Part shown: positions 59,501 to 61,949 of the stretch, piece after piece | Layout of the letters: the number at the start of each line of letters is the position of its first letter | Numbering within the stretch: position 1 is the first letter of the stretch | Notes under the pieces: model-generated | The model's input: the letters and a program-made list of their open reading frames with translations, nothing else | What the model was told of the DNA's origin: nothing | Databases searched by the model: none | Assembly (NCBI RefSeq): GCF_905404315.1 | Contig: NC_066311.1 | Coordinates: forward strand, 5,332,001-5,396,000 | From: Leptidea sinapis | Taxonomy: Eukaryota; Arthropoda; Insecta; Lepidoptera; Pieridae | Direction of reading: 5' to 3' | DNA: 64,000 nt | Program-made: the position numbers and the translations under genes

Positions 59501-59961
59501 AAGAGCTAGTCTCGTCAGCTAACAGCTACTTGTAATAAACTAAAATACTACACGCAAATCTTTAATCTAAAATTGTTGCAAATATAGGTACTAATTCAAT
59601 ATATTTTACCTATGTTTTTTATTGTATTGTGCAATTATCTCAAACTTGAATATCATAACAGTGACTCATTCTAGTAAAAATATCAAAACAATATTTTCAT
59701 TAGTTACGATTCCTTCGCAAACGGAATACTCCGCAAGAGAATAATCGAGAAATAATACTTGATACATTAACAAAGCGAAATTTAATTGCTTGTTTCAACG
59801 CTAATAACTACGAATAAAAAAGCGATTGAAGGGCTACAGCATAACGATGCTTATGGTATTCAATGAATTTATATATTGCACTGTTATTATTAAGATAATA
59901 ATTGTTTACTACTTACCCGTCGTCGTCTTTCCTCGGAATTTTCATTCGCTGTTGTAGTCAT
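23576..59961 (-). CDS. TOLLIP: Tollip: C2 and CUE domain adaptor, eight exons over 36 kb
   Basis: Toll-interacting protein, a phosphoinositide- and ubiquitin-binding endosomal adaptor that dampens Toll/IL-1 signalling and helps sort ubiquitinated cargo in vertebrates (family knowledge). Minus-strand coding exons: 59961-59917, 58760-58647, 58012-57937, 55107-54996, 42457-42343, 25555-25469, 24692-24492 and 23686-23576. All borders are GT/AG and phases agree, giving 286 residues. The C2 domain (about 60-175) shows KNYGLTRMDPYV, WNKIIHC, SVYLEIFDECSF and DELIAWTHITIP. The linker has a QPQQYPMA-type repeat, and the C-terminal CUE domain (about 243-286) shows IQEMFPSIDKDVIKSV and NRGNKEATINSLLQM. 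It ends MSE. Introns 4 and 5 are 12.5 and 16.8 kb because of retroelement, satellite and Polinton insertions, but no exon is damaged. The C2 calcium ligands were not evaluated. Confidence 0.95.
24740..25290 (+). pseudogene. RTE-clade LINE 3' fragment, split by repeat B
   Basis: In Tollip intron 6. The left part (about 24740-24935) reads INGRWGSKFLEWRPHTGRRS and TRWTEDLVKIAG, then LWRSLEE, the RTE C-terminus. The family tail CAGCAGTGGACGTCTTCCGG and ATGAT run follows at about 25235. Repeat B (24936-25205) lies between the two, so it inserted into the LINE. It is inactive and in the opposite orientation to the fragment at 17412. Confidence 0.75.
24936..25205 (+). repeat. dispersed repeat B, near-complete copy
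   Basis: It starts with a T-rich edge and ATGGAATAGGAGGACAAACG, continues through CACCGCCGCCCACAATCTCT, CAACACCAGAGGAATCACAG and CATGTCGTATCGTCCCGGAA, and ends CATCCAGATGGTG. Further pieces are at 63818-63925 (minus), 42579-42648 and 16185-16310. The family is common in Lepidoptera; the short open frames in it are not genes. Confidence 0.75.
25838..28271 (+). repeat. 59-bp satellite array, left block, about 41 units
   Basis: The unit is 59 bp, for example GTTAGCTGGTGAATGCGTAA, then CGAGAGCGTTACTCCAACAG, then TGATTTCTTGGCTTGGGGA. Sequence variants recur in a fixed order with a period of 1,180 bp (20 units): the variant ending TGATTTCGTGGCTTGG is at 26101 and again at 27281. Each unit holds a small inverted repeat GTAACG-agag-CGTTAC or a one-base variant of it. 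The array lies in Tollip intron 5 and continues at 40941 after the Polinton. It has no coding capacity. Confidence 0.95.
28266..28271. repeat. Polinton target-site duplication, left
   Basis: AACGAG directly precedes the AG terminus of the element and is repeated at 40935-40940. Six base pairs is the known length for Polinton insertion. The hexamer is part of the satellite unit (GTAACGAGAGCG). Confidence 0.9.
28272..28331 (+). repeat. terminal 30-bp direct duplication of the Polinton end
   Basis: AGTAGTAGGGATTCGCCGGT and the next ten bases (TCTGGCTCAC) occur twice in tandem from 28272 and 28302; the second copy changes in its last bases (TCTGGCTCCT). A third partial TTCTGGCTCAC follows at about 28334. 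The right end has the mirror arrangement. Such short repeats at Polinton ends may be terminal-protein or polymerase recognition sites (inference). Confidence 0.8.
28632..29078 (-). CDS. PRO: adenain-like cysteine protease, left TIR copy
   Basis: A 148-residue maturation protease of the adenovirus/Ulp1-like C5-C48 type, expected to process virion proteins. The catalytic set is visible: His50 in GTHWVAI, Asp66 in YFDSYG, Gln95 in VQNEY and Cys102 in AVCGEYC. The length is short but normal for Polinton proteases. The gene lies wholly inside the inverted repeat and reads outward towards the element end. The translation is identical to that of the copy at 40128-40574. An AT-rich region upstream (29079-29418), also in the repeat, must hold its promoter. 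Confidence 0.92.
   Translation of the reverse strand: MNTIEIQNYLNKIDPSIKNNVYAANRLPIYVVTPCYIVSNLDSDNKPGTHWVAIHIDEQGIGQYFDSYGRPPQGFQLMFLQRNCRMYNYNTARVQNEYTAVCGEYCIMYLYFKFNKKSLNDFIKYFENDTICNDVLLYTLFKSCFKNK
29419..29577 (+). promoter_or_regulatory. candidate promoter of the left Polinton gene block
   Basis: This is the first unique sequence inside the left repeat. It contains TATAAAA at 29474-29480 and an initiator-like TTCAGTC about 45 bp further on, followed by the ATG at 29578. Spacing is somewhat longer than for canonical TATA-initiator pairs, so this is a weak prediction. Confidence 0.3.
29578..30148 (+). CDS. Polinton protein of unknown function, 154 aa, probably spliced
   Basis: The main open frame (from an ATG at 29708) can be extended upstream by a predicted two-codon exon, ATGGAG at 29578-29583, with donor GTAAGT and acceptor TTGTTGTAG. 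Joining to 29690 adds eight residues in frame and gives 154 aa. The protein has a Lys-rich stretch KKTKQKKISSS, then SIYITTNADDGRNASHL and a Lys/Tyr/Asn-rich C-terminus. I do not recognise a fold or family. Its position before polymerase B suggests an accessory or regulatory protein, perhaps nuclear in view of the basic patch. Unspliced initiation at 29708 is the alternative. Confidence 0.65.
30262..34074 (+). CDS. POLB: protein-primed DNA polymerase B (Polinton pPolB), predicted two exons
   Basis: It replicates the element from a protein primer (family knowledge). A predicted first exon, 30262-30305 (with a CFVCNE zinc-ligand-like start and donor GTGAGT), joins to 30384-34074 in frame and gives 1,244 residues. 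Without the splice the frame opens at 30355. Near the N-terminus is a C2H2-like CSLCQ...HLRSNLH, and mid-protein a second CDGCLLHF...H. The 3'-5' exonuclease starts with YADFEAF (about 448). Palm motifs are DANNLYGWAM (about 843), KLMNNSVFGKTMEN (about 982) and YTDTDS (about 1086), all intact. Length is in the usual range for the family. Unlike the genes downstream of it, it appears to need splicing. AATAAA near its stop could end this transcript. Confidence 0.93.
34283..34942 (+). CDS. ATP: FtsK/HerA-type genome-packaging ATPase
   Basis: A 219-aa P-loop ATPase expected to pump DNA into the capsid. Walker A is GPSGCGKS (14-21) and Walker B LVIIDD (77-82), followed by a polar sensor region with SVFYLSQNLF, as in Polinton, poxvirus A32 and adenovirus-like packaging enzymes. 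It is complete. Its TGA overlaps the start of the next gene by four bases (ATGA), pointing to compact, polycistron-like expression. Confidence 0.93.
   Translation: MHHFNHPFTAIVAGPSGCGKSVFVNNFIKFLNDICDANFTQITWCFDEMQPLYNLNHINYLQGLPDLSMFDGKNPQLVIIDDLMRESDGRIVDIFTKGSHHRNLSVFYLSQNLFHQGKGQRDISLNSSYIIYFKNPRDKTQIRYLSRQVFPENPKYLEDSYRDATNEAHGYLMIDLKQETNELCRVKTKIFPSDGYCTVYVPTKGFKYGKNQEISIIYK
34939..35265 (+). CDS. small basic Polinton protein (108 aa), unknown role
   Basis: It starts within the ATPase stop (ATGA overlap) and ends four bases before the next gene. It is Lys-rich (LRKLVRKGTNKIRK) and ends in a short hydrophobic segment, GGSFLPIILGSILSELINSF, that could be membrane-active or a capsid-associated tail. 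The basic character would fit a DNA-binding virion core protein. A Gly-Gly pair near residue 90 is the kind of site adenain-like proteases cut, but the flanking residues do not match the classical consensus well. Function is not established. Confidence 0.75.
   Translation: MMHRRLKTHKDLLIALHKLKPKYQKALLKSCNKTEINYICECIHNVLRGNVELAEKEKSKLKKYKNILRKLVRKGTNKIRKNIIVQKGGSFLPIILGSILSELINSFI
35270..36052 (+). CDS. conserved-position Polinton protein (260 aa), unknown role
   Basis: Directly before the integrase, overlapping it by 16 bases. The N-terminal part is charged and probably helical (MLLIEPSLLEKLKQ, KKCILYLQTLQRYLNFV). The C-terminal part holds EILKLIPKTYAKKGELLLNL, then WDESGTVIIDNEKIPGSNIV, and ends SDWEKWTPY. 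Proteins of this size occupy the same place in other insect Polintons from what I recall, but I cannot name a domain. Its location between core and capsid modules suggests a virion or replication accessory protein. Confidence 0.75.
   Translation: MDNAKKMLLIEPSLLEKLKQHKENDTPRSRLDTDMQNILSSDIEDRKKCILYLQTLQRYLNFVKEDRQPYHIPLINDNDSYIGFNQGHNEIDTDYINHDVNKINVVPSQTSVEVNKNIGEIYTSSEILKLIPKTYAKKGELLLNLISLNKNKISWDESGTVIIDNEKIPGSNIVDLVSDTLRALQKSEPIGWEKFATTLKEIKVPLTYIGNPKRVDFINHLQLKEVESKSVPDEEFSTPTSNKYTGKLKKRSDWEKWTPY
36037..37128 (+). CDS. INT: retroviral-type integrase with chromodomain
   Basis: A 363-aa DDE recombinase that joins the element ends to target DNA with a 6-bp stagger. Catalytic residues seen are Asp76 (WQADLSD), Asp138 (IQSDKGTEF) and Glu173 (ASIVERF), with 34 residues between the last two. 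No classical HHCC zinc motif stands out before the core. The C-terminus (about 320-363) is a chromodomain: YKIDKIIRSRYTGNRKELLV, then KWRGYPNKFNSWI. It presumably guides insertion to particular chromatin, which is interesting given the satellite target. It overlaps both neighbours, by 16 bases with the gene before and by ATGA with the next. Confidence 0.94.
   Translation: MDPILEINKIYYDASHPAGYSTIDKLSKAMKGKMDRNSVLKWLQSQETYTLHKPVQRKFSRNRYILSNINELWQADLSDMRSYSEYNDGFKYILCVIDVFSKYAYVRAMKKKNSETVKECFESIFAEANTTPTHIQSDKGTEFVSKYVQKYFKLKNINYYTTNNPDIKASIVERFQRTLKTKMWRYFTHKNTHKYIDVLQDLVHSYNHSFHSSIKMCPCDVNNTNIMSVWQNLYDRESKIKTSISMVNPRIHVGDYVRITKHKHIFQKGYESNWSDEIFIVSTIIHRSPFVVFTLKDLEGEEIVGTFYEKELQKIIFDPTTKYKIDKIIRSRYTGNRKELLVKWRGYPNKFNSWILASTLKKI
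37125..37889 (+). CDS. mCP: penton-like minor capsid protein
   Basis: A 254-aa protein with the features of Polinton minor capsid (single jelly-roll penton) proteins: an N-terminal FYLTLLSNSS and EGEWRVGVVEFQYP, central LCLQLGFEPNRN, QLFVYCDIVEPQIVGDVMTP, and a C-terminal IEIDIRTSTGQKIPFQFGT. It would occupy the capsid vertices. It is complete and starts in the integrase stop; its own TAA shares one base with the ATG of the next gene. Confidence 0.88.
   Translation: MNKDSFYLTLLSNSSMDYFPDNTTTLFSTKLPKPTILEGEWRVGVVEFQYPCTMFTVQEHENIIYITKLMKVPDESKPSYVYYKTHIPATNYDNINHILMALNNTREKIKFKCDEVSRIVVATITDESIKSVTLSPKLCLQLGFEPNRNLVEKNFGKCPANLHLGLPSQLFVYCDIVEPQIVGDVMTPLLRIIPLDPSKYIYGAYKMHVFSPPHYLPVMRREFDTIEIDIRTSTGQKIPFQFGTVCIKLHFQKL
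37889..38347 (+). CDS. Gly-rich pVI-like virion protein (152 aa)
   Basis: It lies between the two capsid genes, as membrane-active pVI-like proteins do in related elements. The segment GHGIGSFLGGLFRSILPLLS is an amphipathic, membrane-active-looking helix, followed by VRTIGKEALSTGVGILSDM; the C-terminal half is basic (KRKADAK, TKRKRRS) and ends QKQIKDIFTD. Gly-rich stretches before the helix (GSGIG, GIGSFLGG) are candidate sites for the element's protease. Assignment to a pVI-like role is an inference from position and composition. It starts one base inside the previous stop and ends two bases before the next ATG. Confidence 0.75.
   Translation: MYGKRDNISCPYEHYYTHQAGSGIGVIYKGAPYQRGHGIGSFLGGLFRSILPLLSSGVRTIGKEALSTGVGILSDMVNARPMEDSIKTRLKEVSSNLKRKADAKIDNINMFGSGYITKRKRRSAIIPSLTAKAKAIKKLKLNQKQIKDIFTD
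38350..39663 (+). CDS. MCP: double jelly-roll major capsid protein
   Basis: A 437-aa protein corresponding to the Polinton major capsid protein (hexon-like). The N-terminal LDLFALPSTQTSIESGLW and ISSLADDGPIEFQVPGAGDD are characteristic of the family as I recall it, followed by YVDLSHTLLHIKAKV, NNWLHTLFSQLDVYLNQKLV and a C-terminal RLEVRFESALTQTINCIVYA. It is complete, with no lesion seen. It is the last gene before the right inverted repeat; AATAAA occurs about 85 bp after the stop. Confidence 0.9.
   Translation: MSFLHSQSCECIKSELDLFALPSTQTSIESGLWIHYKPISSLADDGPIEFQVPGAGDDYVDLSHTLLHIKAKVLNQDYTKLTVPTVVAPVNNWLHTLFSQLDVYLNQKLVSPPNNTYAYRAYIETLLNYAPAAKESHLTCGLWYEDTAGKMDATDEQNKGFIRRQELASESKEIEMIGHLHGDLFNQEKFLINGVDMCVKLVRSRENFNLMASSTDHKFKVSITDATLIIRRARINPTVLLAHQKVLSSTTAKYPITRAEVKVLTIPSGIQGKTLDNIFLGQIPKRCIVGFVNNASFNGSLTKNPFNFENYDINTFCLYIDGQQIPSKALQPSFDNNIFTTVYHTLFSGTGIHFLNEGNGVSREQYAKGFCLLAFDLTPDLSANSSSHWNLIKHGSVRLEVRFESALTQTINCIVYAEFDNVIEIDKNRNISVDYSS
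39664..39787 (+). other. MCP 3' flank with poly(A) signal
   Basis: A non-coding, AT-rich stretch between the major capsid gene and the right inverted repeat. AATAAA at about 39750 is the likely poly(A) signal of the capsid transcript. The last 18 bases (ATGATATTTTGTTTTATT) recur inside the repeat near 39986, so the inner edge of the repeat lies next to a short homology. Confidence 0.5.
39788..40934 (-). repeat. Polinton right terminal inverted repeat (1,147 bp)
   Basis: Reverse complement of 28272-29418, with the same length and no difference noticed. It contains the second complete protease gene and ends GGCGAATCCCTACTACT with the 30-bp terminal unit duplicated. Confidence 0.93.
40128..40574 (+). 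CDS. PRO: adenain-like cysteine protease, right TIR copy
   Basis: Identical in translation to the gene at 28632-29078 because both lie in the inverted repeats: 148 residues with His50, Asp66, Gln95 and Cys102 as the expected catalytic set. It reads outward, away from the capsid genes. AATAAA follows directly after the stop. It is 465 bases from the MCP stop and has the repeat's own upstream region, so it is probably transcribed separately from the capsid block. Confidence 0.92.
   Translation: MNTIEIQNYLNKIDPSIKNNVYAANRLPIYVVTPCYIVSNLDSDNKPGTHWVAIHIDEQGIGQYFDSYGRPPQGFQLMFLQRNCRMYNYNTARVQNEYTAVCGEYCIMYLYFKFNKKSLNDFIKYFENDTICNDVLLYTLFKSCFKNK
40935..40940. repeat. Polinton target-site duplication, right
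   Basis: AACGAG directly after the CT terminus, identical to 28266-28271. The satellite sequence continues with AGCGTTACTCC. Confidence 0.9.
40941..41805 (+). repeat. 59-bp satellite array, right block, about 15 units
   Basis: It continues the array interrupted at 28271, in the same orientation. The marker variant TGATTTCGTGGCTTGG is at about 41130; subtracting 12,669 bp (element plus one AACGAG) places it exactly 1,180 bp after the marker at 27281. The array ends at GGGGAGTTA, followed by unique TTTTGTACTCGG. Confidence 0.93.
41806..42114. other. Tollip intron 5, unique part
   Basis: AT-rich intron sequence between the satellite and a hairpin at 42115-42210. No gene or recognisable repeat is seen. 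Confidence 0.5.
42115..42210. repeat. long imperfect hairpin
   Basis: The left arm (TTTTAGCTAACCCGATGTTT, AAAGACCTTTCCAGATC) pairs with the right arm (GATCTGGAAAGGTCTT, AAAACGTCAGGTTAACTAAAA). There are about 37 paired positions with few mismatches around a loop of roughly 20 bases containing ACGTCCCCCTGAAAG. It lies 133 bp from Tollip exon 5. It may be a tiny MITE or an RNA hairpin; transcription is unknown. Confidence 0.7.
42520..42648 (+). repeat. fused fragments of repeats F and B
   Basis: GAGTTTTCTTTAGTGTTAAT...TTTGTCTTTAAAC (repeat F, about 42520-42562) is followed closely by ATGTGATCACCACTCACTAC and CAACACC-like AACACCAGAGGAATCACAAG (repeat B). Both are short and degraded. They lie in Tollip intron 4 (minus-strand gene). 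Confidence 0.5.
42649..43333. other. Tollip intron 4, segment before the LTR element
   Basis: AT-rich with no supported gene. I see no conserved RNA or large repeat. Confidence 0.4.
43339..43552 (+). repeat. BEL/Pao 5' LTR (214 bp)
   Basis: It begins TGTTCAGATTTAATAAG and ends GGGAACCAGTTCA. Apart from an insertion and a 4-bp deletion in the 3' LTR, the two LTRs differ by only a handful of bases, so the insertion is not ancient. GGTGT precedes it. Confidence 0.93.
43592..43730 (+). repeat. tandem duplication in the BEL leader
   Basis: Two copies of about 70 bp, each from GTGAGTGCAGTGAT (or GCGAGTGCAGTGAT) to GGGCGCTTC, lie between the primer-binding site and gag. They are diverged by several substitutions. 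A role in packaging or translation cannot be judged from sequence. Confidence 0.65.
44109..45278 (+). pseudogene. BEL/Pao gag region
   Basis: 389 codons with the gag features of BEL elements: SIPMFSGKYTEWSSFRDLFI, LHYLKAYLTGEAEQLL, and a C-terminal set of Cys/His knuckles (CPFCSEGHKLCNCKRF, CYNCLGTNHSVYKC, CRICRKKHHSLIH). The frame stops at TAA 45276-45278, but coding sequence continues in the same frame into the protease region. This is therefore a premature stop in what should be one gag-pol frame, unless readthrough is used. Confidence 0.8.
45279..45760 (+). pseudogene. BEL/Pao protease region, broken
   Basis: In frame with gag, the sequence reads LLATALVKVQSHKTGDLTLR and the aspartic protease signature LLDQGSQASFI (D-Q-G-S, as in many BEL elements). 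It is closed by a stop at about 45582. The following 180 bases still resemble pol but need frame changes (stops at about 45736 and nearby) before the long pol frame opens. Confidence 0.75.
45761..48540 (+). pseudogene. BEL/Pao pol: RT, RNase H and first part of integrase
   Basis: The frame reads from ADPTFNQPNKVDLLLGAEVY through 907 codons. RT blocks: KLRVVFDASCSGTNGVSLNK, ITSDIIKMYRQVKI and LLRVTFGTASAPYLAVRAL. The catalytic box, expected as YVDD before LMTGC, is FVEH, so both catalytic aspartates are lost. RNase H blocks: LHGFCDASNHGFAAVVY and VFAWTDSTVVLAWL. Integrase zinc domain: HFKTLHGGPQ...CVNCVRYAAQTPQQ, then core CGVDYAGPISI (first Asp). The frame ends at 48538-48540 by a frameshift near 48505. 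Confidence 0.85.
48505..49240 (+). pseudogene. BEL/Pao integrase, C-terminal part
   Basis: It continues the integrase in the next frame: GFIAAFKRFVARRGHCADIW, then SDNGTNFVGAARELRQL (second Asp) and FGGLWEAGVKSTKHHLKRVI (catalytic Glu). After that come LTPGHFLIGEPIVLLPDCNF and a basic, Trp-containing end, LVQNFWRRWSSEYLVQFHQR. It is separated from the upstream half by one frameshift. It ends at TAA 49238-49240, 432 bp before the 3' LTR. Confidence 0.8.
49673..50221 (+). repeat. BEL/Pao 3' LTR with insertion
   Basis: It begins TGTTCAGATTTAATAAG and ends GGGAACCTGTTCA. It is 549 bp instead of 214 bp because of the insert at 49699-50025 and its 12-bp duplication, minus a 4-bp deletion (ACAA) relative to the 5' LTR. 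GGTGT follows. Confidence 0.92.
49699..50025 (+). mobile_element. Penelope-like element fragment
   Basis: It encodes IYRKPSYTEIAIPASSCHPV, then QHKLAAFRCYVHRL, VSNGYTKQLVNKLIKNKQK and VPPQSNTKYVGSLTYIGP, the region following the RT core in Penelope-like elements. It is truncated on both sides. The 12-bp sequence AAGTTAAGTTTT is present at 49687-49698 and again at 50026-50037, as expected for its target duplication. The host LTR is split at exactly this point. Confidence 0.8.
50227..50663. other. Tollip intron 4, unassigned segment
   Basis: No gene is supported. A block GTGACGGGCGAGGATCGAAC near 50279 resembles the B-box side of a tRNA-derived sequence but has no matching A box that I can define. 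Confidence 0.35.
50664..50965 (+). repeat. SINE-like repeat family A, near-complete copy
   Basis: It starts with a T/A edge and AAGACGAGACGAGCAGGACG and ends CATCCTGTGCAAAGGAGCCT, CCCACAG. The centre is shortened (the hairpin part is deleted) and carries a small insertion near 50845-50880 compared with 13411-13690. Confidence 0.75.
51040..51900. repeat. large palindrome (fold-back element)
   Basis: Outer arms 51040-51180 and 51795-51893 are diverged inverted copies (CTGTAAACAGATGGTATTTG against CAAAAACCATCTGTCTACAG). Inner arms of about 100 bp, 51225-51337 and 51410-51510, are close inverted copies (CATTGTTCAACTCTCAGGTT against AACCTGAGAGTTGAACAATG; GTTGATAACCTGCTCAACCC against GGGTTGAGCAGGTTATCAAC), with an 80-bp centre. 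A tRNA-derived SINE lies in the right half. There is no transposase. Confidence 0.75.
51535..51690 (+). repeat. tRNA-derived SINE
   Basis: The head contains an A box-like TGGCTCAGTAGGTTAGAGCG and a B box-like GTTCGAGTCCC spaced as in a tRNA gene. A tail TCGTTCGTAAAATTTTGTTT, TTTATTTGTGTAATTAAT follows. Copies or parts lie at 13060-13160 (minus) and 54758-54900. It may have been transcribed by RNA polymerase III. Confidence 0.65.
51901..53200. other. Tollip intron 4, unassigned segment
   Basis: AT-rich, without supported genes. The open frames on both strands at 52241-52472 overlap each other and have no family features. Near 52978 a block TGTATGGTCTATGACCCTTG CCTGTCC resembles one at 4843. 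Confidence 0.35.
53206..53280 (+). pseudogene. THAP-domain N-terminal fragment
   Basis: The 24 codons read MPSCVMVGCTNWKRKKNHRI before a stop (TYHS). MPxC-x4-CxN followed by basic residues and H/F is how THAP zinc-binding domains begin, as in P-element-like transposases and THAP proteins. The rest of the domain (C-terminal His, AVPTIF-like box) is missing. It may be the first exon remnant of a DNA transposon or a decayed gene. Confidence 0.4.
53281..54754. other. Tollip intron 4, unassigned segment
   Basis: No gene is supported. The short minus-strand frames at 53558-53746 and 54345-54587 have no recognisable motifs. A block CGCCGATCGCCGCCAAGCCG near 53353 resembles CCGTCGATCGCCACTAAGCCG near 12741, so an old repeat may be shared. 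Confidence 0.35.
54755..54900. repeat. rearranged tRNA-derived SINE
   Basis: GACCGTCCGAGCGCTCTTAC reads as a SINE head in reverse, while GGAGTCCCGCATCGTTCATA and TTTTATTTGTATAATTAATT read as the SINE tail forward, both relative to 51535-51690. The copy is therefore inverted within itself. It lies 96 bp beyond the end of Tollip exon 4, in intron 4. Confidence 0.45.
55316..55910 (-). pseudogene. I-group LINE 3' fragment, second copy of the 5214-10010 family
   Basis: It is collinear with 5231-5860 (GGTTTAATT-like tail, GGAGCGACCTCGTATTACC, GTGACCGTTTTGTCCT, TCGACTGTCTACAGCTTGAG). On the minus strand it covers the end of RNase H and the zinc-knuckle region. It keeps Cys (VVLECAVVA) where the longer copy has Tyr. 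It is diverged, with small deletions, and lies in Tollip intron 3. Confidence 0.75.
55911..56319. other. Tollip intron 3, unassigned segment
   Basis: No gene is supported. The frame at 56061-56303 is hydrophobic but has no family features. Confidence 0.35.
56320..56875 (-). repeat. Helitron-like dispersed repeat(s)
   Basis: It begins CTAGCCGTTCCCGCCCGCTT and CGCTGGGCAAATTTTAAAAG (the CTAG terminus in reverse) and contains GACTCCCTAAACTAATGAAC, GGATTTTAATGGGGACTACT and ACAACGTCTGTCGGGTCAGC, blocks also seen at 19240-19570. It is probably two overlapping elements of one family. Confidence 0.5.
56876..57936. other. Tollip intron 3, unassigned segment
   Basis: No gene is supported. The frames at 56990-57205 and 57188-57382 overlap on opposite strands and show no recognisable family. 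Confidence 0.35.
58084..58262 (-). repeat. SINE-like repeat family A, truncated copy
   Basis: It runs from AACAGGACACTCCTTTGCAC, AGGATGCTGGCTAG through GGGTGCCGTAGCTAGTGGAA to TGTCTCAAGGTGACGAGCGC, where the match stops. It starts just 71 bp from Tollip exon 3, in intron 2. Confidence 0.7.
58263..58646. other. Tollip intron 2, unassigned segment
   Basis: AT-rich with no recognisable features besides the splice donor of exon 2 at its right end. Confidence 0.45.
58866..58940 (-). pseudogene. tRNA-like sequence
   Basis: On the minus strand it reads TATAGCTGAATGGTCAGTGT (A box-like) and GGTTCAAATCCCGTTAGGTG (B box and T arm), about 75 bp in total. Only about four base pairs of acceptor stem (ACCT with AGGT) can form, and I cannot define a clean anticodon stem. 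This is more likely a tRNA pseudogene or SINE head than a working tRNA. It lies in Tollip intron 1. Confidence 0.35.
58941..59916. other. Tollip intron 1, unassigned segment
   Basis: AT-rich, no supported gene; the hydrophobic frame at 59138-59401 has no family features. Confidence 0.4.
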
Positions 59962-61421
59962 CTTGCACGGCGAATGTCCTAATTAGTAATTGAATCAAGA
60001 ATTCGTTCTTCTAAAGCCTTTATTCTATAAATACACAATGACAAATGCTCTCAAGTCACAAAAAACAATTAAGGCAAATAAAAATTATTTATTTGATCAC
60101 AATAATTCACAACTGGAAATTGGAAAACCTGATATTATTTTGATATTCACTGAATCATTGAATAGCTATTGGATAGGTAAAATGTTGATGGCACCGTGTA
60201 GGATGAATGACACTGACGTCTACAGAACACTATTACCATCAATGTCAACTTGATTCTATACAATAGAATAACAATCAATTAAATTTTTTGTGATAATATG
60301 GCGTGTGGCTACCACATCTTAGAATAGCTACAAAAATAGCATTGGTGACTAAATTACAAAAAGAAACGACAACTTAGAAGGTGAGATAGAACGAGATAAG
60401 GCTATTGATATTGTATCTCTATCGCGTAACCCATATTAATCTTTGTCACAATGATCACTTTGCGACAAACCGTACAAGAGCTGTCATTTCATCGATTGGC
60501 GATTAGCCTGCGTGTTATATGAGATAGAGCAGAGTATCAGCAGTAGACTATGAGCAAATCAGTGCATTCACCATTATTTAATATAAGAAAACAATTATAT
60601 AAATTAATTACAACTTTTTATAAGCATGACAACGTAATAACTGCTTTGTAGTCATAGTAACCAAAAGTCACTAATTTCTTCTTCTATGAGTAAGTAGATT
60701 CTATGAGTACTGCGAAAAGTAGAATGGGACAAAACTATTCATATTGAATCTCCATCGCGTAACCCTTAATAATGTTTGGTACAATGTCAACTTTGCGACA
60801 AACAGCACAAGAACTGTCATGTCATTGGTGATTTGAGCTTACGAAAAGTATTTTTGTAATTTTATTGTTTTTAAAGATTGACGATCTAGGTTAGGCTAGG
60901 TTATTGAATTGGGACGGGAAACATTGAAATACTTAGAGAAGGCCTTTGCTGAAAGACTCCAGAATGTAGCACATTATTTAGTAAACTTTGTATTATTGTT
61001 TGTTATTGTAGTATTGTTTCTACTGCATGTAAGAATAATTGTTGTTCGCCCCCCCTTTTTTAGATATTTCTGGTGCATCCTTGTTGAAGAAAGACAAATT
61101 GACATTGACATCTTTTGGTTGATGTCAATGTCAACTTCTTCTCGTAAGAGTTAATAATAAATAGTATAGATTTATAAAGTGCCTACCCATTATTCTTGTA
61201 CAAGTGCTTCATTATTTCATTTTAATAAATTATTATGAACTTTTACATTTCTATGATTGTGAATTGTGCATGAAAGATAATCTTGGTCATCTAAATACTG
61301 TGTTGTGTCTATAGACCAAGTCATTATAATTGTTAAGCGAACCTATTGTTATTATTTACTTTTTGTATGAAGTGTGTGCCTTGTGTATTGTATTGATTAC
61401 CTACTCTTATAAAATAATAAC
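59962..61421. other. intergenic region upstream of Tollip
   Basis: The Tollip promoter must lie just above 59961. Two related segments of about 95 bp, around 60404-60500 and 60740-60845, share CTCTATCGCGTAACCC-type and CACTTTGCGACAAAC blocks and form a diverged direct repeat. No gene is supported; the frames at 59990-60253 and 60909-61154 have no recognisable family. Confidence 0.45.
60404..60845 (+). repeat. pair of diverged direct repeats, about 95 bp each
   Basis: CTATCGCGTAACCC...CACTTTGCGACAAACCGTAC (first copy) corresponds to CCATCGCGTAACCC...CAACTTTGCGACAAACAGCA (second copy); both continue into AAGAGCTGTCAT or AAGAACTGTCAT. The copies are about 335 bp apart. They may be a local duplication or two members of a dispersed family. 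Confidence 0.5.
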
Positions 61422-61454
61422 ATGAGTGATACAGATATCGTGCAAACACCTAAG
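61422..61454 (+). CDS. putative first coding exon of an unidentified gene
   Basis: An ATG in moderate context (ATAATAACATGAG) opens 11 codons, MSDTDIVQTPK, followed at once by a consensus donor GTATGT at 61455. This looks like a short first coding exon of a plus-strand gene divergent from Tollip, but I find no second exon before the window ends and cannot name the protein. It could be chance. Confidence 0.3.
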
Positions 61455-61949
61455 GTATGTGGTGTTTTTATTTACTGTTAAATTATGCTTTCAATAAGTA
61501 TTGTAACAAGAAAATATTGAACCTTTATTTTGTTACTGTTGTATTGGGTTCTATCAGGAAGGACTATAAAAATCCCTCACGAATATGAAAACTAAAATTG
61601 TCATAATGCCAATGATAGGTATATCTGTACTGTAAGGTAGGTAGAACAATTATTACTTTTATTTTGTACTTGACCAATTTTTATTAATTTATTTTGTAAG
61701 GTCGTAAATACTTTTATACCTCTAAGTGATAAGGGTGACCTACCCCAATTTTTTTAATGCAATAATATAGTTTTATAATGTTTTGCCAAGTCAGTTCGTT
61801 AATTTATAATGGTTCTTAGAAGTTTAACTTTGCTCAATACCAATAAGACTACTTAAATACAAATGATTTCTCCTTCTAGAGTATTAAGTGGTAGATTCAC
61901 TCCTCTCCATATTTATTTTATTTATTTATTTATTCAATGAACAAAATTA

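Noticed and set aside
60909..61154. 81-codon hydrophobic frame
   Set aside because: It has a membrane-like stretch but no recognisable family, no conserved start context and no linked exon. I could not separate it from chance.
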